This document shows, piece by piece, positions 1 through 7,715 of a stretch of DNA of 49,557 bases. Within the stretch, counting starts at the first letter, position 1, and every line of letters starts with the position of its first letter. Both the position numbers and the translations under genes were made by a program. Below the pieces are notes generated by a model that did no database searches, was not told where the DNA came from, and saw only the letters and a list, made by a program, of their open reading frames with translations. Origin of the DNA: an uncultured Neglectibacter sp. (GTDB lineage: Bacteria; Bacillota; Clostridia; Oscillospirales; Acutalibacteraceae); contig CANSKS010000017.1 in the NCBI GenBank assembly GCA_947647615.1, positions 1 through 49,557 on the forward strand, written 5' to 3'.

Positions 1-101
1 TTATGGAAACCCTGGGCCTAACCATGGAGCAGGCTATGGCGGCGCTGAAAATCCCGGAGAACGAACGGCAAAAGTATATAGAGCTGCTGAAGCAGCAGTG
101 A
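1..101 (+). CDS. C-terminal end of an unidentified protein (5' truncated by window)
   Basis: An open frame runs from the window edge to a TGA at 99-101. The visible 32 residues begin at an ATG at position 3, which is probably internal. They are helical and charged (ETLGLTMEQAMAALKIPENE) and end in KQQ. Tails of this style are common at the ends of Rpn/PD-(D/E)XK nuclease-like proteins in Clostridia, but that is a memory of style and not a domain match. The start and true length lie outside the window. Confidence 0.45.
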   Translation, partial: METLGLTMEQAMAALKIPENERQKYIELLKQQ

Positions 102-355
102 TCGAATTTCCTTGAGAATTGATTTCCTTGCTTCAAATATGTTATACGTTCATACGCTGGAGCGACAATCTCAAATATATTTAAGGTAAGGCTGGGAACC
201 TTTTGGTAAGATTTTCGTCTGCGCTATTAGGTATTCAAATTTAATATCGAAAAATATACAGAGGCACGGCTCATATGGCTTTGGCAGGCCACATTGCACG
301 GCGGAGACGCTTGACAGCGTGAAGCCAAATATTCTCTTTGAAGGGGGTAGCTTTT
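102..355. other. Intergenic stretch, no gene recognised
   Basis: This stretch is AT-rich at its left and has no convincing reading frame. At 280-329 there is a possible two-part hairpin. An outer TTTGGC/GCCAAA pair (280-285 with 324-329) encloses ACGCT/AGCGT (307-311 with 316-320) with a TGAC loop. It sits just upstream of the small gene at 356 and could be a leader structure, but it is weak. Confidence 0.3.
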
Positions 356-532
356 TTGGGGCCTTATGAATATGTGGTGGAAAGTATAGAAGGCGATTAC
401 GCCTACCTGCGCCGAACAGATATTTACGATAGCGGCGAGCCCTTTATGATCGCCATGGCGCTGCTGCCGGAAGGGGTGGGCGTAGGCGACCGGCTGCGTT
501 GGGAGAATTTGGTATATTCCATTTTACCATAG
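356..532 (+). CDS. DUF3006-like small protein
   Basis: A 58-residue protein. The start chosen is the TTG at 356, because AAGGGGG at 341-347 lies 8 bases upstream. The in-frame TTG at 338 has no such site. The sequence shows a 'SIEGDYAYLRR' opening strand followed by 'ALLPEGVGVGDRLRW'. This is the pattern of DUF3006 proteins: an 'EGDyAvve' strand, then 'lLPegvkeGDvl'. These are small beta-rich proteins of unknown role, often near competence or secretion genes. No neighbour here suggests a function. Confidence 0.6.
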   Translation: MGPYEYVVESIEGDYAYLRRTDIYDSGEPFMIAMALLPEGVGVGDRLRWENLVYSILP

Positions 533-667
533 GGGAAGGCCTGGGAAAGGCATCTTTTACGCTGCAGGGCTGTCTTTTGTTTTTGGGAGCGTTTTTAATG
601 TAGTTGTACCGCGCGGAAAGGCTTGCGGCGCATCCGAATTTTTTTAGCTAGGAGTGAGGTAACAGCA

Positions 668-1981
668 ATGGCGGAAGGCTTCAATTTGGAAAGCTGTAAA
701 GCACATTTCGACAGGCTGCCCTTCCCCTTTTTTGTGGCGGAAATGCCCCGGGACAGCCAAGGCCTTGTGGTTCGTTATGCCAATAAGGCCTTGGCAGAGT
801 TGGCGGGCGCCTCTGGGGAAGGCTTGCTGGAAAAGGAGCTTTGTAGCTGCTGCCTCTCGAGGGGGCGCGGAATAAGTTGCCTGGAGCAATGCCGAGAGGC
901 GGCTTACCAGAGACAGGTTCGGGAATTTTATGTGTTCTGCTCAAAGCTGCAAAAGCATTTGCGGGTGGTCTCGTTCCCTTGGGAAGGGGAGGGATGCTGT
1001 GCCTGCCTGCTGATAGACGAAGAGAAGTGGGAGAAAAGCCAGGCCCATTTGGATTATTTGGCCGCCCGCCAGGAAGCGGAGAAAGACAAGGCCCGGGAGC
1101 AGAAGAAGCCAAGCCTCCCCAGAGAGGGGATTGTCTGGAAAGAAAGCTATTGCTTGGGAGTAAGCAACATTGACGTGCAGCACAGGGAGCTGTTCCGCAT
1201 GACCAATAAGCTTTTCCAAGCCCTGGAAGAGGAGACCGGTCCAAAAGCTTACCAGCAGCTCTTCCGGTTTTTCCAAGATTACGCCAAGATTCATTTTCAA
1301 GAGGAAGAAAGCTACCAGGCTTCTATTTGCTATGAGGGCCTGGAGGCCCACCGGGCGGAACATGGCCAATTTACGGAGGTCCTGGAAGGTTACCGGCGCC
1401 GGCTGGAGGCAGAGGGGTTTCCCTCGGTTGTCATGAGAGAGCTGGCAGAAAAGGTCTCGGCCCGGCTGGTGTTCCATGTGGCCAATACCGACCAAAAGAT
1501 CACCCCCGGCCCCCAGGCGAAGAACCGGGAAAAAGAGCGGGAGCTGGCGGGCATTTTTTTGGAAAGTGCTTTGAATGTACTGGAAAAGCTGTTGGGCGTG
1601 TCCAGGAATCCCGGGGGCCTTTTGGGGGAAAAAGCGCCGCGGATCCGGGGCGGCGTTTTCGCCAGGACAAAGCTTTCCGGCGATATTACAGGGATGGTCA
1701 CCTACCACTTTTCCAAAGAATTGACGTTGGCACTGTACGACAAAATGCTGCATAAAGAGCAGGCTGTGATCGATGAAGCCGCTCGGGCCGCTGTGTGGGA
1801 GCTTGCAGGTATTTTTGCCGACATGGGCGTTGTGAAGCTGGATGAACAAAACACTCACTGCAAACACGAGGCTCTGCCCCATTCCGCCAGCCTTTTACAA
1901 AATGAGGTGGGGGAAAGCGCTGTGGTAGATACGGGGACCGGTCTTTTAAAGGTGACCATTGCTCTGGAAGCTGCCGGTTGA
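668..1981 (+). CDS. PAS-like / bacteriohemerythrin / CheX-like fusion protein
   Basis: A 437-residue soluble protein. The start is the ATG at 668, with GGAG/GAGG at 651-659 in front. An ORF extension to 623 uses a TTG without such a site. Residues about 15-115 look PAS-like and are rich in Cys (C59, C61, C62, C71, C75). Residues about 160-280 are a hemerythrin domain with all seven canonical iron ligands: His172, His209, Glu213, His228, His232, His270 and Asp275. Residues about 295-437 resemble the CheX/CheC phosphatase fold ('GGVFARTKLSGDITGMVTYH'). However, the usual E-x-x-N pair is E-L-A-G at 378-381, so phosphatase activity is doubtful. Hemerythrin domains bind O2 or NO through a di-iron site, which suggests an oxygen or redox sensor. 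The gene appears monocistronic, with no chemotaxis genes alongside. Confidence 0.8.
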   Translation: MAEGFNLESCKAHFDRLPFPFFVAEMPRDSQGLVVRYANKALAELAGASGEGLLEKELCSCCLSRGRGISCLEQCREAAYQRQVREFYVFCSKLQKHLRVVSFPWEGEGCCACLLIDEEKWEKSQAHLDYLAARQEAEKDKAREQKKPSLPREGIVWKESYCLGVSNIDVQHRELFRMTNKLFQALEEETGPKAYQQLFRFFQDYAKIHFQEEESYQASICYEGLEAHRAEHGQFTEVLEGYRRRLEAEGFPSVVMRELAEKVSARLVFHVANTDQKITPGPQAKNREKERELAGIFLESALNVLEKLLGVSRNPGGLLGEKAPRIRGGVFARTKLSGDITGMVTYHFSKELTLALYDKMLHKEQAVIDEAARAAVWELAGIFADMGVVKLDEQNTHCKHEALPHSASLLQNEVGESAVVDTGTGLLKVTIALEAAG

Positions 1982-2015
1982 GGCAGGCGCTTTTCTGCTG
2001 CCCCAAGATTCCCCA

Positions 2016-2864
2016 TTACCGGTATAGCTTGCCATAAAAAAATTGCTCCTGGAAAGAAATGTCACCCAGAATTTTTTCGTCCGAAAGATCCTCTCCGGTT
2101 AAAGATACAATCCATTTATCCTCAATATCGTCAAACCGGTGCCACACAGCGATTACTTTCCCCTGGAAGGTCTCCAGGGGCTCTTCTGCCCCAAACAGGT
2201 AAACGTCTTGCTCCGCACCGTCTTTGGCGAACACGTCGTTTACATAACCATAATTGATGGGGTAGACCATTTTTGGGTGCCGTGGATGAGAGGCGCCCAA
2301 AGGTCTGTCAACAATACCTTGTACCGTTTTTCCAAGGATATGGCCGTAATCCGGTTTACCGGCCTCCATGACGCAGAAAAAGTAATCCAGCGATTGCACC
2401 AGCTTTTCTTCTTCATAAAGCCTTCGAATTTCGGGTGCTGCCATCCACTGGGAAGCCGCAACCTCATCGGTAGTGGCAGCTTCCAGGTTTACGGCTCCGT
2501 TATATTCGAAAAGCCATACATCCAGAATATCCTGGAAGGCCTTGCCATCATAGCAGTTGCGTATTTTTGTAAAAAGGAGCTTTCCGGCTTCCGGTTTTAG
2601 GCTCAGCCCAACTTCCTCTTTTACTTCCCGGAGCGCCCCCTCTAAGCTGGTTTCCCCTTTTAACACAGAACCGCCCACACATTCCCATAAAAGGGGGAAG
2701 GTTGGCCTGTTGGCGGAGCGTTGGGAAATGAGATATTCCCCTTTGCTGTTGCGGATCCAAACATGCACCACTAAATGATAAAGGCCTTTTGGAAGCTTTT
2801 CCCCCCGGAGGTGCTCTTTTCCGGTTTTTTCCCGGTATTTTGTATAGAGGTCCCACTTTTCCAT
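2016..2864 (-). CDS. Nudix hydrolase fused to inorganic pyrophosphatase-like domain
   Basis: 282 residues. The N-terminal half (about 1-165) is a Nudix domain with a complete box. It starts at GSVLKGETSLEGAL and continues REVKEEVGL, matching G-x5-E-x7-REUxEExGU. It resembles the IDI/YfcD-type Nudix proteins ('HLVVHVWIRNSKGEYLISQR'). The C-terminal half (about 175-282) resembles the short inorganic-pyrophosphatase-like proteins of Clostridia: 'VDRPLGASHPRHPKMVYPIN', 'NYGYVNDVF', 'DVYLFG', 'VIAVWHR' and 'EDKWIVS'. A Nudix enzyme releases NMP or PPi from a nucleoside diphosphate derivative, so a linked pyrophosphatase could pull the reaction forward (inference). The substrate is unknown. Confidence 0.8.
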   Translation of the reverse strand: MEKWDLYTKYREKTGKEHLRGEKLPKGLYHLVVHVWIRNSKGEYLISQRSANRPTFPLLWECVGGSVLKGETSLEGALREVKEEVGLSLKPEAGKLLFTKIRNCYDGKAFQDILDVWLFEYNGAVNLEAATTDEVAASQWMAAPEIRRLYEEEKLVQSLDYFFCVMEAGKPDYGHILGKTVQGIVDRPLGASHPRHPKMVYPINYGYVNDVFAKDGAEQDVYLFGAEEPLETFQGKVIAVWHRFDDIEDKWIVSLTGEDLSDEKILGDISFQEQFFYGKLYR

Positions 2865-2888
2865 AGAATTTACTGCCTCCTGGCTTTC

Positions 2889-3332
2889 TTAGCTTTTGTT
2901 TTCGCCTTGTGGCGGGCAATGACGGACAATGGTTTCAAAAACGCGGTTCGCGATCAGCTGATGCCCCAAGTCATTGGGATGGCAATGGTCCGGGCAAACC
3001 AGCCAGTCCACTCCCTGCTGCGCGGAATAGACATCCGCGTACCAAAGGCCGTTTTGTTCTGCCAATTGCCGAAGGATCAGGTTGTATTCCTCGGTGATCA
3101 GGAAATCGCTGTAGTTCCAATGCTCGCAGCTTGTGTAGAACTCCGGATGCATATAATACAGGTTAAGGCAAACCATAGCCGGCTGAATCTCTTTTCGAAT
3201 TTCGTCGATCATTCTTTGGTAATCCCGCCGGAAGACCTGGGGAGAGGTGCCTCCCCGGGAATCGTTGAGGCCATATGCCAGCAATAGAAGATCTGGCTTT
3301 TCCGCTATGACGTCTTCGCGCAGGCGTTCCAA
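2889..3332 (-). pseudogene. SGNH/GDSL hydrolase, 5' truncated
   Basis: The frame reads 'EKPDLLLLAYGLNDSRGG' (block III, G-x-N-D) and later 'CPDHCHPNDLGHQLIANRVF' (block V, the catalytic D-x-x-H). It lacks the N-terminal GDS block with the nucleophile serine and the block II glycine region. Upstream, the frame closes at a TAA at 3354-3356, after only eight further codons. The one start is a TTG at 3330-3332 without a good ribosome site. Full-length family members have about 200 or more residues, against 147 here. The gene therefore looks like a remnant that lost its first third, probably by deletion next to pckG. A frameshift with the missing part in another frame was looked for and not seen. 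Confidence 0.65.
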
Positions 3333-3432
3333 CCCGCATGGGTTCGCGGCAAATTAAAAAGCTCTTCACAGTGTTTTCTGCCAAATGGCTGTGGTAAAAA
3401 ATTCCGTTCTTCGCAGGTTAGCAGCCATGTGG

Positions 3433-3473
3433 AAAGCCCGTCCGGCGGCCTTTGCGGCAGCCGGGCGGGCTTT
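3433..3473 (-). terminator. Terminator-like hairpin after pckG
   Basis: A 13-bp stem (AAAGCCCGTCCGG at 3433-3445 with CCGGGCGGGCTTT at 3461-3473, one wobble) lies about 20 bases past the pckG stop. The T tract is short on both strands, so termination strength is uncertain. Confidence 0.6.
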
Positions 3474-3492
3474 TGTGTCGGCTTGTTGTTAC

Positions 3493-5268
3493 TTACTGGC
3501 AGTTCTTCTTCAAGGTCTCCAATTGGTTGCGGAGCTCCTGGGGCAGACGATCGCCGAACTGCTTGTAGAATTCCTCAATGCCTTCGGCTTCCTTGGCCCA
3601 GGCAGCCTTATCTACCGTGAGGATGCCCTTCAGGTCGTCGGCAGTAAAGCCCTCGAGGCCTTCCAGGTTGATGTCCTCGGCCTTGGGTACATAGCCAATG
3701 GCGGTTTCCTCGGCCTCCACTTTGCCTTCGCAGCGCTTGATGATCCATTCCACTACACGGAAGTTGTCGCCGAAGCCGGGCCAAATGAAGTGGCCATCCG
3801 CGTCGGTGCGGAACCAGTTTACGTTGAAGATTTTGGGAGCCTTGTCGCCCAGCTTCTCGCCCATCTCGAACCAGTGCTGGAAGTAGTCGCCCATGTGATA
3901 GCCGCAGAAGGGCAGCATGGCCATGGGATCACGGCGTACCACACCTACGGCGCCAGCAGCGGCGGCAGTGGTTTCGGAACCGGTGATGGAACCTACGAAT
4001 ACACCGGCATTCCAGCTCTTGGACTGGTACACCAGCGGCACGGTGTCGGGACGGCGGCCGCCAAAGATGATAGCGGAAATCGGCACGCCCTCGCCTTTAT
4101 CGAACTCGGGGCTGATGCAGGGGCAATTCTTGGCAGGAGCAGTGAAACGGCTGTTGGGATGGGCCAACTTACCGCCCCCGGCAATAAACTCGGGGCCGTT
4201 TACGTCGGCGCCTTTCCATTCCTGGGCGTTTACAGGCGGGTTTTTATCTAAGCTCTCCCACCACACGGTGTTGTCGTCCAAATTGCGGCCCACGTTGGTG
4301 AAAATGGTGCCCTTCTGGGTAGAAATAAGGGCATTGGGGTTAGATTTCATATTGGTGCCGGGAGCTACGCCAAAGAAGCCGTTCTCCGGGTTAATGGCAT
4401 ACAGACGGCCGTCGGGACCTTGGCGCATCCAGCTGATGTCGTCGCCCACAGTCCAAACCTTGTAGCCCTTTTCGCGGTAGCCTTCGGGCGGAATCATCAT
4501 GGCCAGATTGGTCTTGCCGCAGGCAGAGGGGAACGCCGCGCAGACATACTTCACTTCGCCCTTGGGATTCTCAATACCCAAAATGAGCATATGCTCGGCC
4601 ATCCAGCCTTCGTTCTTGGCCTGGTAAGAGGCGATGCGCAGGGCAAAGCATTTTTTACCCAGCAGTACGTTCCCGCCGTAGCCGGAATTTACGCTGATGA
4701 TATAATTATCTTCGGGGAAGTGGCAAATATAGCGCTTCTCCTCGTCAATGTCTACTTTGCAGTGCAGGCCCTTTACCCAATCGGTGCTGTCGCCCAGCAC
4801 ATCCAGAACCTTTTGGCCGGTACGGGTCATGATGGACATGTTTAATACAACATAAATAGAATCGGTCACTTCTATGCCGATCTTGGCCAGAGGGGAACCT
4901 ATGGGACCCATGGAATAAGGAATCACATACATGGTACGGCCCTTATAGCTGCCGCGAGCAATGTCGAACAGCATTTTATAGGCTTTTTGCGGCTCCATCC
5001 AGTGGTTGGTAGGACCAGCGTCCTCTTCCTTCCTGGAGCAAATAAAGGTACGGCCTTCCACACGAGCCACGTCGTTGACAGCGGTACGGTGGTAATAGCA
5101 GCCGGGCAGCTTTTCCTGGTTGAGCTTGATCATTTCGCCGGTCTCACAGGCCTGCTTGCGGAGCTCTTCCACCTGCTCCTCGGAGCCGTCGATCCACACC
5201 ACTTGATCGGGGGTGACCAGGCTCTTCATTTCTTCAAGCCAGCTGAGAACACTTTTGTTCTGGGTCAT
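3493..5268 (-). CDS. pckG: Phosphoenolpyruvate carboxykinase (GTP)
   Basis: 591 residues, the normal length for the GTP-dependent class, which catalyses oxaloacetate + GTP = PEP + CO2 + GDP in the cytosol. The sequence shows the P-loop '[14 protein letters not shown]' with the reactive hypermobile cysteine typical of this class. Other family blocks are '[20 protein letters not shown]', '[10 protein letters not shown]', '[14 protein letters not shown]' and the nucleotide-binding '[15 protein letters not shown]' region. The start ATG at 5268 is preceded by AAAGGAG. In anaerobes this enzyme often runs toward oxaloacetate, feeding succinate or propionate formation, but direction cannot be read here. 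The gene has its own promoter (5325-5353) and a hairpin behind it, so it is probably transcribed alone. Confidence 0.97.
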   Translation of the reverse strand: MTQNKSVLSWLEEMKSLVTPDQVVWIDGSEEQVEELRKQACETGEMIKLNQEKLPGCYYHRTAVNDVARVEGRTFICSRKEEDAGPTNHWMEPQKAYKMLFDIARGSYKGRTMYVIPYSMGPIGSPLAKIGIEVTDSIYVVLNMSIMTRTGQKVLDVLGDSTDWVKGLHCKVDIDEEKRYICHFPEDNYIISVNSGYGGNVLLGKKCFALRIASYQAKNEGWMAEHMLILGIENPKGEVKYVCAAFPSACGKTNLAMMIPPEGYREKGYKVWTVGDDISWMRQGPDGRLYAINPENGFFGVAPGTNMKSNPNALISTQKGTIFTNVGRNLDDNTVWWESLDKNPPVNAQEWKGADVNGPEFIAGGGKLAHPNSRFTAPAKNCPCISPEFDKGEGVPISAIIFGGRRPDTVPLVYQSKSWNAGVFVGSITGSETTAAAAGAVGVVRRDPMAMLPFCGYHMGDYFQHWFEMGEKLGDKAPKIFNVNWFRTDADGHFIWPGFGDNFRVVEWIIKRCEGKVEAEETAIGYVPKAEDINLEGLEGFTADDLKGILTVDKAAWAKEAEGIEEFYKQFGDRLPQELRNQLETLKKNCQ

Positions 5269-5324
5269 TATAATTTCTCCTTTCGCCCAATGGCAAAAAA
5301 ATGTAAGACTTGTTACCCAGCATT

Positions 5325-5353
5325 ATTCTAGCATAGAGGGAAGAAATAATCAA
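5325..5353 (-). promoter_or_regulatory. Sigma-A type promoter of pckG
   Basis: On the minus strand, -35 TTGATT (5348-5353) and -10 TAGAAT (5325-5330) are separated by exactly 17 bases. The pckG start codon lies about 57 bases downstream. Confidence 0.75.
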
Positions 5354-5364
5354 TGGCGAAATTG

Positions 5365-5562
5365 TTAATTTGTGGACGGGCTTTTAGGGCAGAAGGGCCC
5401 CTGGTCCCCCCATTCCTGCCAAAGGAAGAGCAGCACGGAAGCTGCCAAAAAGCTGTGGAAGACAAGGAAAATCCAGCCGGCTCTGCGCTCCGCAGCCCAG
5501 CTGAAACCAATGAAAGGCAGGCCGAGGCCTTGGCTTATAGGGAATAGCCTTGGAATAGAGCA
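5365..5562 (-). pseudogene. Hydrophobic open frame without a start codon, possible gene remnant
   Basis: An uninterrupted minus-strand frame of 65 codons ends at a TAA at 5365-5367 and has an in-frame TGA at 5563-5565 upstream. It contains no ATG and no clear ribosome site. The middle reads as a membrane segment, with 'AGWIFLVFHSFLAASVLLFL' followed by 'WQEWGDQGPFCPKSPSTN'. This looks like the last transmembrane helix and tail of a lost membrane protein. It could also be chance. The rest of the 5354-5594 gap holds nothing recognisable. Confidence 0.25.
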
Positions 5563-5594
5563 TCAGGAAAAGAAAATTCCCCTATACGGCAAAA

Positions 5595-5637
5595 TGATAT
5601 GCACCCCAAAAATCTCTAACTTTTGGGGTGCATATCA
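5595..5637 (-). terminator. Perfect 17-bp hairpin terminator of the corrinoid operon
   Basis: TGATATGCACCCCAAAA (5595-5611) pairs perfectly with TTTTGGGGTGCATATCA (5621-5637) around a 9-base loop. On the minus strand it follows the stop of the DUF71-CobO gene by about 24 bases and is followed by TTTT. The symmetric stem could also stop transcription from the other side. Confidence 0.75.
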
Positions 5638-5661
5638 GATCTCGCGACGGCCTTTGCTTAT

Positions 5662-6864
5662 TTACAGCTCTATCCCTTTTCGGGCAGGGACGCCTGCCCG
5701 GAAGTAATGGCAGTGTTCTACCATTTCTGTAACCAGATCGGCCTTTTGCTGTACGGCTTCCGGTGCTCCGCGGCCTGTAAACACCAATTCGGTATGCCGG
5801 GGCTTTTCCGCCATAAGTGCCAGCAGCTGTTCTTCTGTCAGGTAGTGAAGGCGGGCGGCCACGTTAATCTCATCCAGCACCACCAGGTCGTAACGGCCGC
5901 TGAGCAGCGCTTCCCGGGCCTGCAGGTAACCTTTTTGGGCCGCGGCGCCGTCTGTTTCCGGGTTTGGACGGCGAAGCTCATGGCCGTCGCCGAACTGGAC
6001 GAAGGTGACGGCCTCCCCAAGAAAGTTTTCCATGGCAAACTTTTCACTGGTTTCCTCTTGTTTCATAAATTGCCCGAAATACACCTTCATACCGGCGCCT
6101 GCCGCCCGAAGGGTAAGGCCCATGGCGGCGGTGGTTTTCCCCTTGCCGTTTCCGGTGTATACCTGGACATAGCCCTGTTCTAAGACAGGGGATTTTTCCC
6201 GAATTTTCACGGGAAGCACCCGGTAACTGTCCACTTCTAAAGGCGGGGCGAATTCCACGGCCACAGCCTTTTGAAAAATGGGGCCTTCGGTGACAAAGCT
6301 GTGGTATTCTCCATTTTCCCCGCAGACATCCACGCCCTGCTCCTTCAGCTGGGCGATGAGTTCTTCTGTAATGGGCCTGCCTAAAAATTCGGCGCTCATT
6401 TTTTCGGTATTCACCACGGTGATTCTGGGCACAAAACCGGCTTCTACGCACTCCCGTACCAAGTCCTCCCGGTTTTCCTGCCACAGAGGGAAACAGGCGG
6501 AAAGTCCGGCGGCTTCGCACCTGGCTTTCCCCCATTCCAAATGGCCTGGGATATCGATATCGCCAAATACACAAACCTGGGCCCCCAGTTCTTTTTGCTG
6601 CCGGAGCACGTCTTCGAAGCTTTGGTTGTAGGCCTCTCCGGTAGTTTTAATCAGGATCACCGGAGCGCCAACAGAGGCTTCCACCTGTCGGAGCACCTCC
6701 TCCGGAATGCCGTGGAACCAGGAACGGCCCAGGTCCGTGTTATAGGTGATGATCAGGGCTTGAAGCTCCATACCCTGGCGAACAGCCCTGTGAATGGCCA
6801 GCACGCTGTCTTTTCCGCCGCTGTAAGAGGCTATGAATTTTGTACCCTTGGGAAATCCTGTCAT
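5662..6864 (-). CDS. DUF71 (PP-loop ATP pyrophosphatase) - CobO fusion for corrinoid salvage
   Basis: 400 residues in two domains. Residues about 5-215 match the DUF71/COG2102 family, with PP-loop 'SYSGGKDSVLAIHRA' and the later 'GENGEYHSFVTEGP' block typical of diphthine-ammonia ligase-like proteins. Residues about 225-400 are a CobA/CobO/BtuR-type corrinoid adenosyltransferase: P-loop 'YTGNGKGKTTAAMGL', Walker B-like 'LVVLDEINVA' and the C-terminal 'ARKGIEL'. Bacteria do not make diphthamide. A bacterial DUF71 subgroup has been proposed from genome context to act in B12 salvage, and the physical fusion to CobO supports that. The gene overlaps the upstream cobQ-like gene by 4 bases (ATGA), is the last of the riboswitch-controlled operon, and is followed by a strong hairpin. 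The exact DUF71 reaction is unknown. Confidence 0.88.
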   Translation of the reverse strand: MTGFPKGTKFIASYSGGKDSVLAIHRAVRQGMELQALIITYNTDLGRSWFHGIPEEVLRQVEASVGAPVILIKTTGEAYNQSFEDVLRQQKELGAQVCVFGDIDIPGHLEWGKARCEAAGLSACFPLWQENREDLVRECVEAGFVPRITVVNTEKMSAEFLGRPITEELIAQLKEQGVDVCGENGEYHSFVTEGPIFQKAVAVEFAPPLEVDSYRVLPVKIREKSPVLEQGYVQVYTGNGKGKTTAAMGLTLRAAGAGMKVYFGQFMKQEETSEKFAMENFLGEAVTFVQFGDGHELRRPNPETDGAAAQKGYLQAREALLSGRYDLVVLDEINVAARLHYLTEEQLLALMAEKPRHTELVFTGRGAPEAVQQKADLVTEMVEHCHYFRAGVPARKGIEL

Positions 6865-7715
6865 GGGGAAACACCTCCTTCTAAAATAGCCTTTATGGCC
6901 GGGAAGTCCAAACAGTCTTCCAACAGATCGGCCAGCCTGTCGAATTCCTGCTCCTGAAAGGCTTCGAAGCTTATGCCGGGCGGAATCAGCTTTTCCAGGC
7001 TCTGCCTGGTTTGCGTATTTTCCCCCGGCAGGTCATCTTCGTCTTCCAGGTGCAGATCTATGTGGGGCACAACGCCCAATACCGGTACCTGGGTAAGCCG
7101 CGCGATGATGTGGCAGCCCTCCTGGAAGGAATTGGGATCGCCGTAAAAATCGTTGACAATAATGCCCTTCACCAGCTTGCGTTCCTCTGACTCAAACAGA
7201 GAAATGGTCCCGTAGACCGAGGCGAACACGCCGCCCCGGCGGATATCGGCCACCAGGATTACCGGGCAGCCGGCCTTCACGGCGAAACTCATATTCACCA
7301 TATCGTTTTGCTTTAAATTGAGCTCCACAGGGCTTCCTGCCCCTTCGGCTACCACCACTTCATAGGAGGCCTGCAAACGGCGGAAGGCTTCCAAAGCCCG
7401 GCTCCTTTTGGCTTCCAGGCTCAGCTCCGGGGAGAGTATACCGTCTACGAAGGTGCCGCCGTTTTTGCAGAACTTTACCAGAACGGGATTCATATCGGTA
7501 CTGGGTTCTACGCCGCAAGCAGCCGCGGCAATGGCCTGAGAACGTGCCATTTCTCTGCCATCCGGCAAAATGTGGCCACGATTGGAAAGGTTTTGGGCCT
7601 TAAAAGGAGCCACCCGCAGGCCCTGCCGGGCAAAAAGGCGGCACAGGCCAATGCAGAGGGTGCTTTTCCCTACACCGGAAGCCGTGCCTTGAAGCATGAT
7701 CGTTTTTCCATTCAT
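6861..7715 (-). CDS. CobQ/CbiP-type cobyric acid synthase lacking the glutaminase domain
   Basis: 284 residues, against about 490-510 for normal CobQ. The N-terminal synthetase domain is complete: P-loop 'GTASGVGKSTLCIGLCRLF', then 'APFKAQNLSNRGHI', 'GREMARSQAIAAAACGVEP', 'VVVAEGAGSPVELNL' and 'ILVADIRRGGVFASVYGT'. After 'VLGVVPHIDLHLEDEDDL' the protein jumps to 'EFDRLADLLEDCLDFPAIKAI', which resembles the extreme C-terminal helix of full-length clostridial CobQ. The class-I-like amidotransferase domain, with its Cys and His, therefore seems to have been removed from the middle. Such an enzyme might use free ammonia, ammonia passed by a partner, or have a different job. It overlaps both neighbours by 4 bases and is part of the corrinoid operon. 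Confidence 0.82.
   Translation of the reverse strand: MNGKTIMLQGTASGVGKSTLCIGLCRLFARQGLRVAPFKAQNLSNRGHILPDGREMARSQAIAAAACGVEPSTDMNPVLVKFCKNGGTFVDGILSPELSLEAKRSRALEAFRRLQASYEVVVAEGAGSPVELNLKQNDMVNMSFAVKAGCPVILVADIRRGGVFASVYGTISLFESEERKLVKGIIVNDFYGDPNSFQEGCHIIARLTQVPVLGVVPHIDLHLEDEDDLPGENTQTRQSLEKLIPPGISFEAFQEQEFDRLADLLEDCLDFPAIKAILEGGVSP

Noticed and set aside
681-1882. Minus-strand frames of 187 and 313 codons opposite the hemerythrin fusion gene
   Set aside because: They are antisense shadows without ribosome sites or family motifs; the plus-strand gene has complete iron-ligand motifs.
3385-4465. Long plus-strand open frames of 182 and 288 codons inside the pckG region
   Set aside because: They lie antisense to a fully convincing PEP carboxykinase, lack ribosome sites, and have low-complexity Ala/Gly/Pro content typical of shadow frames in GC-rich genes.
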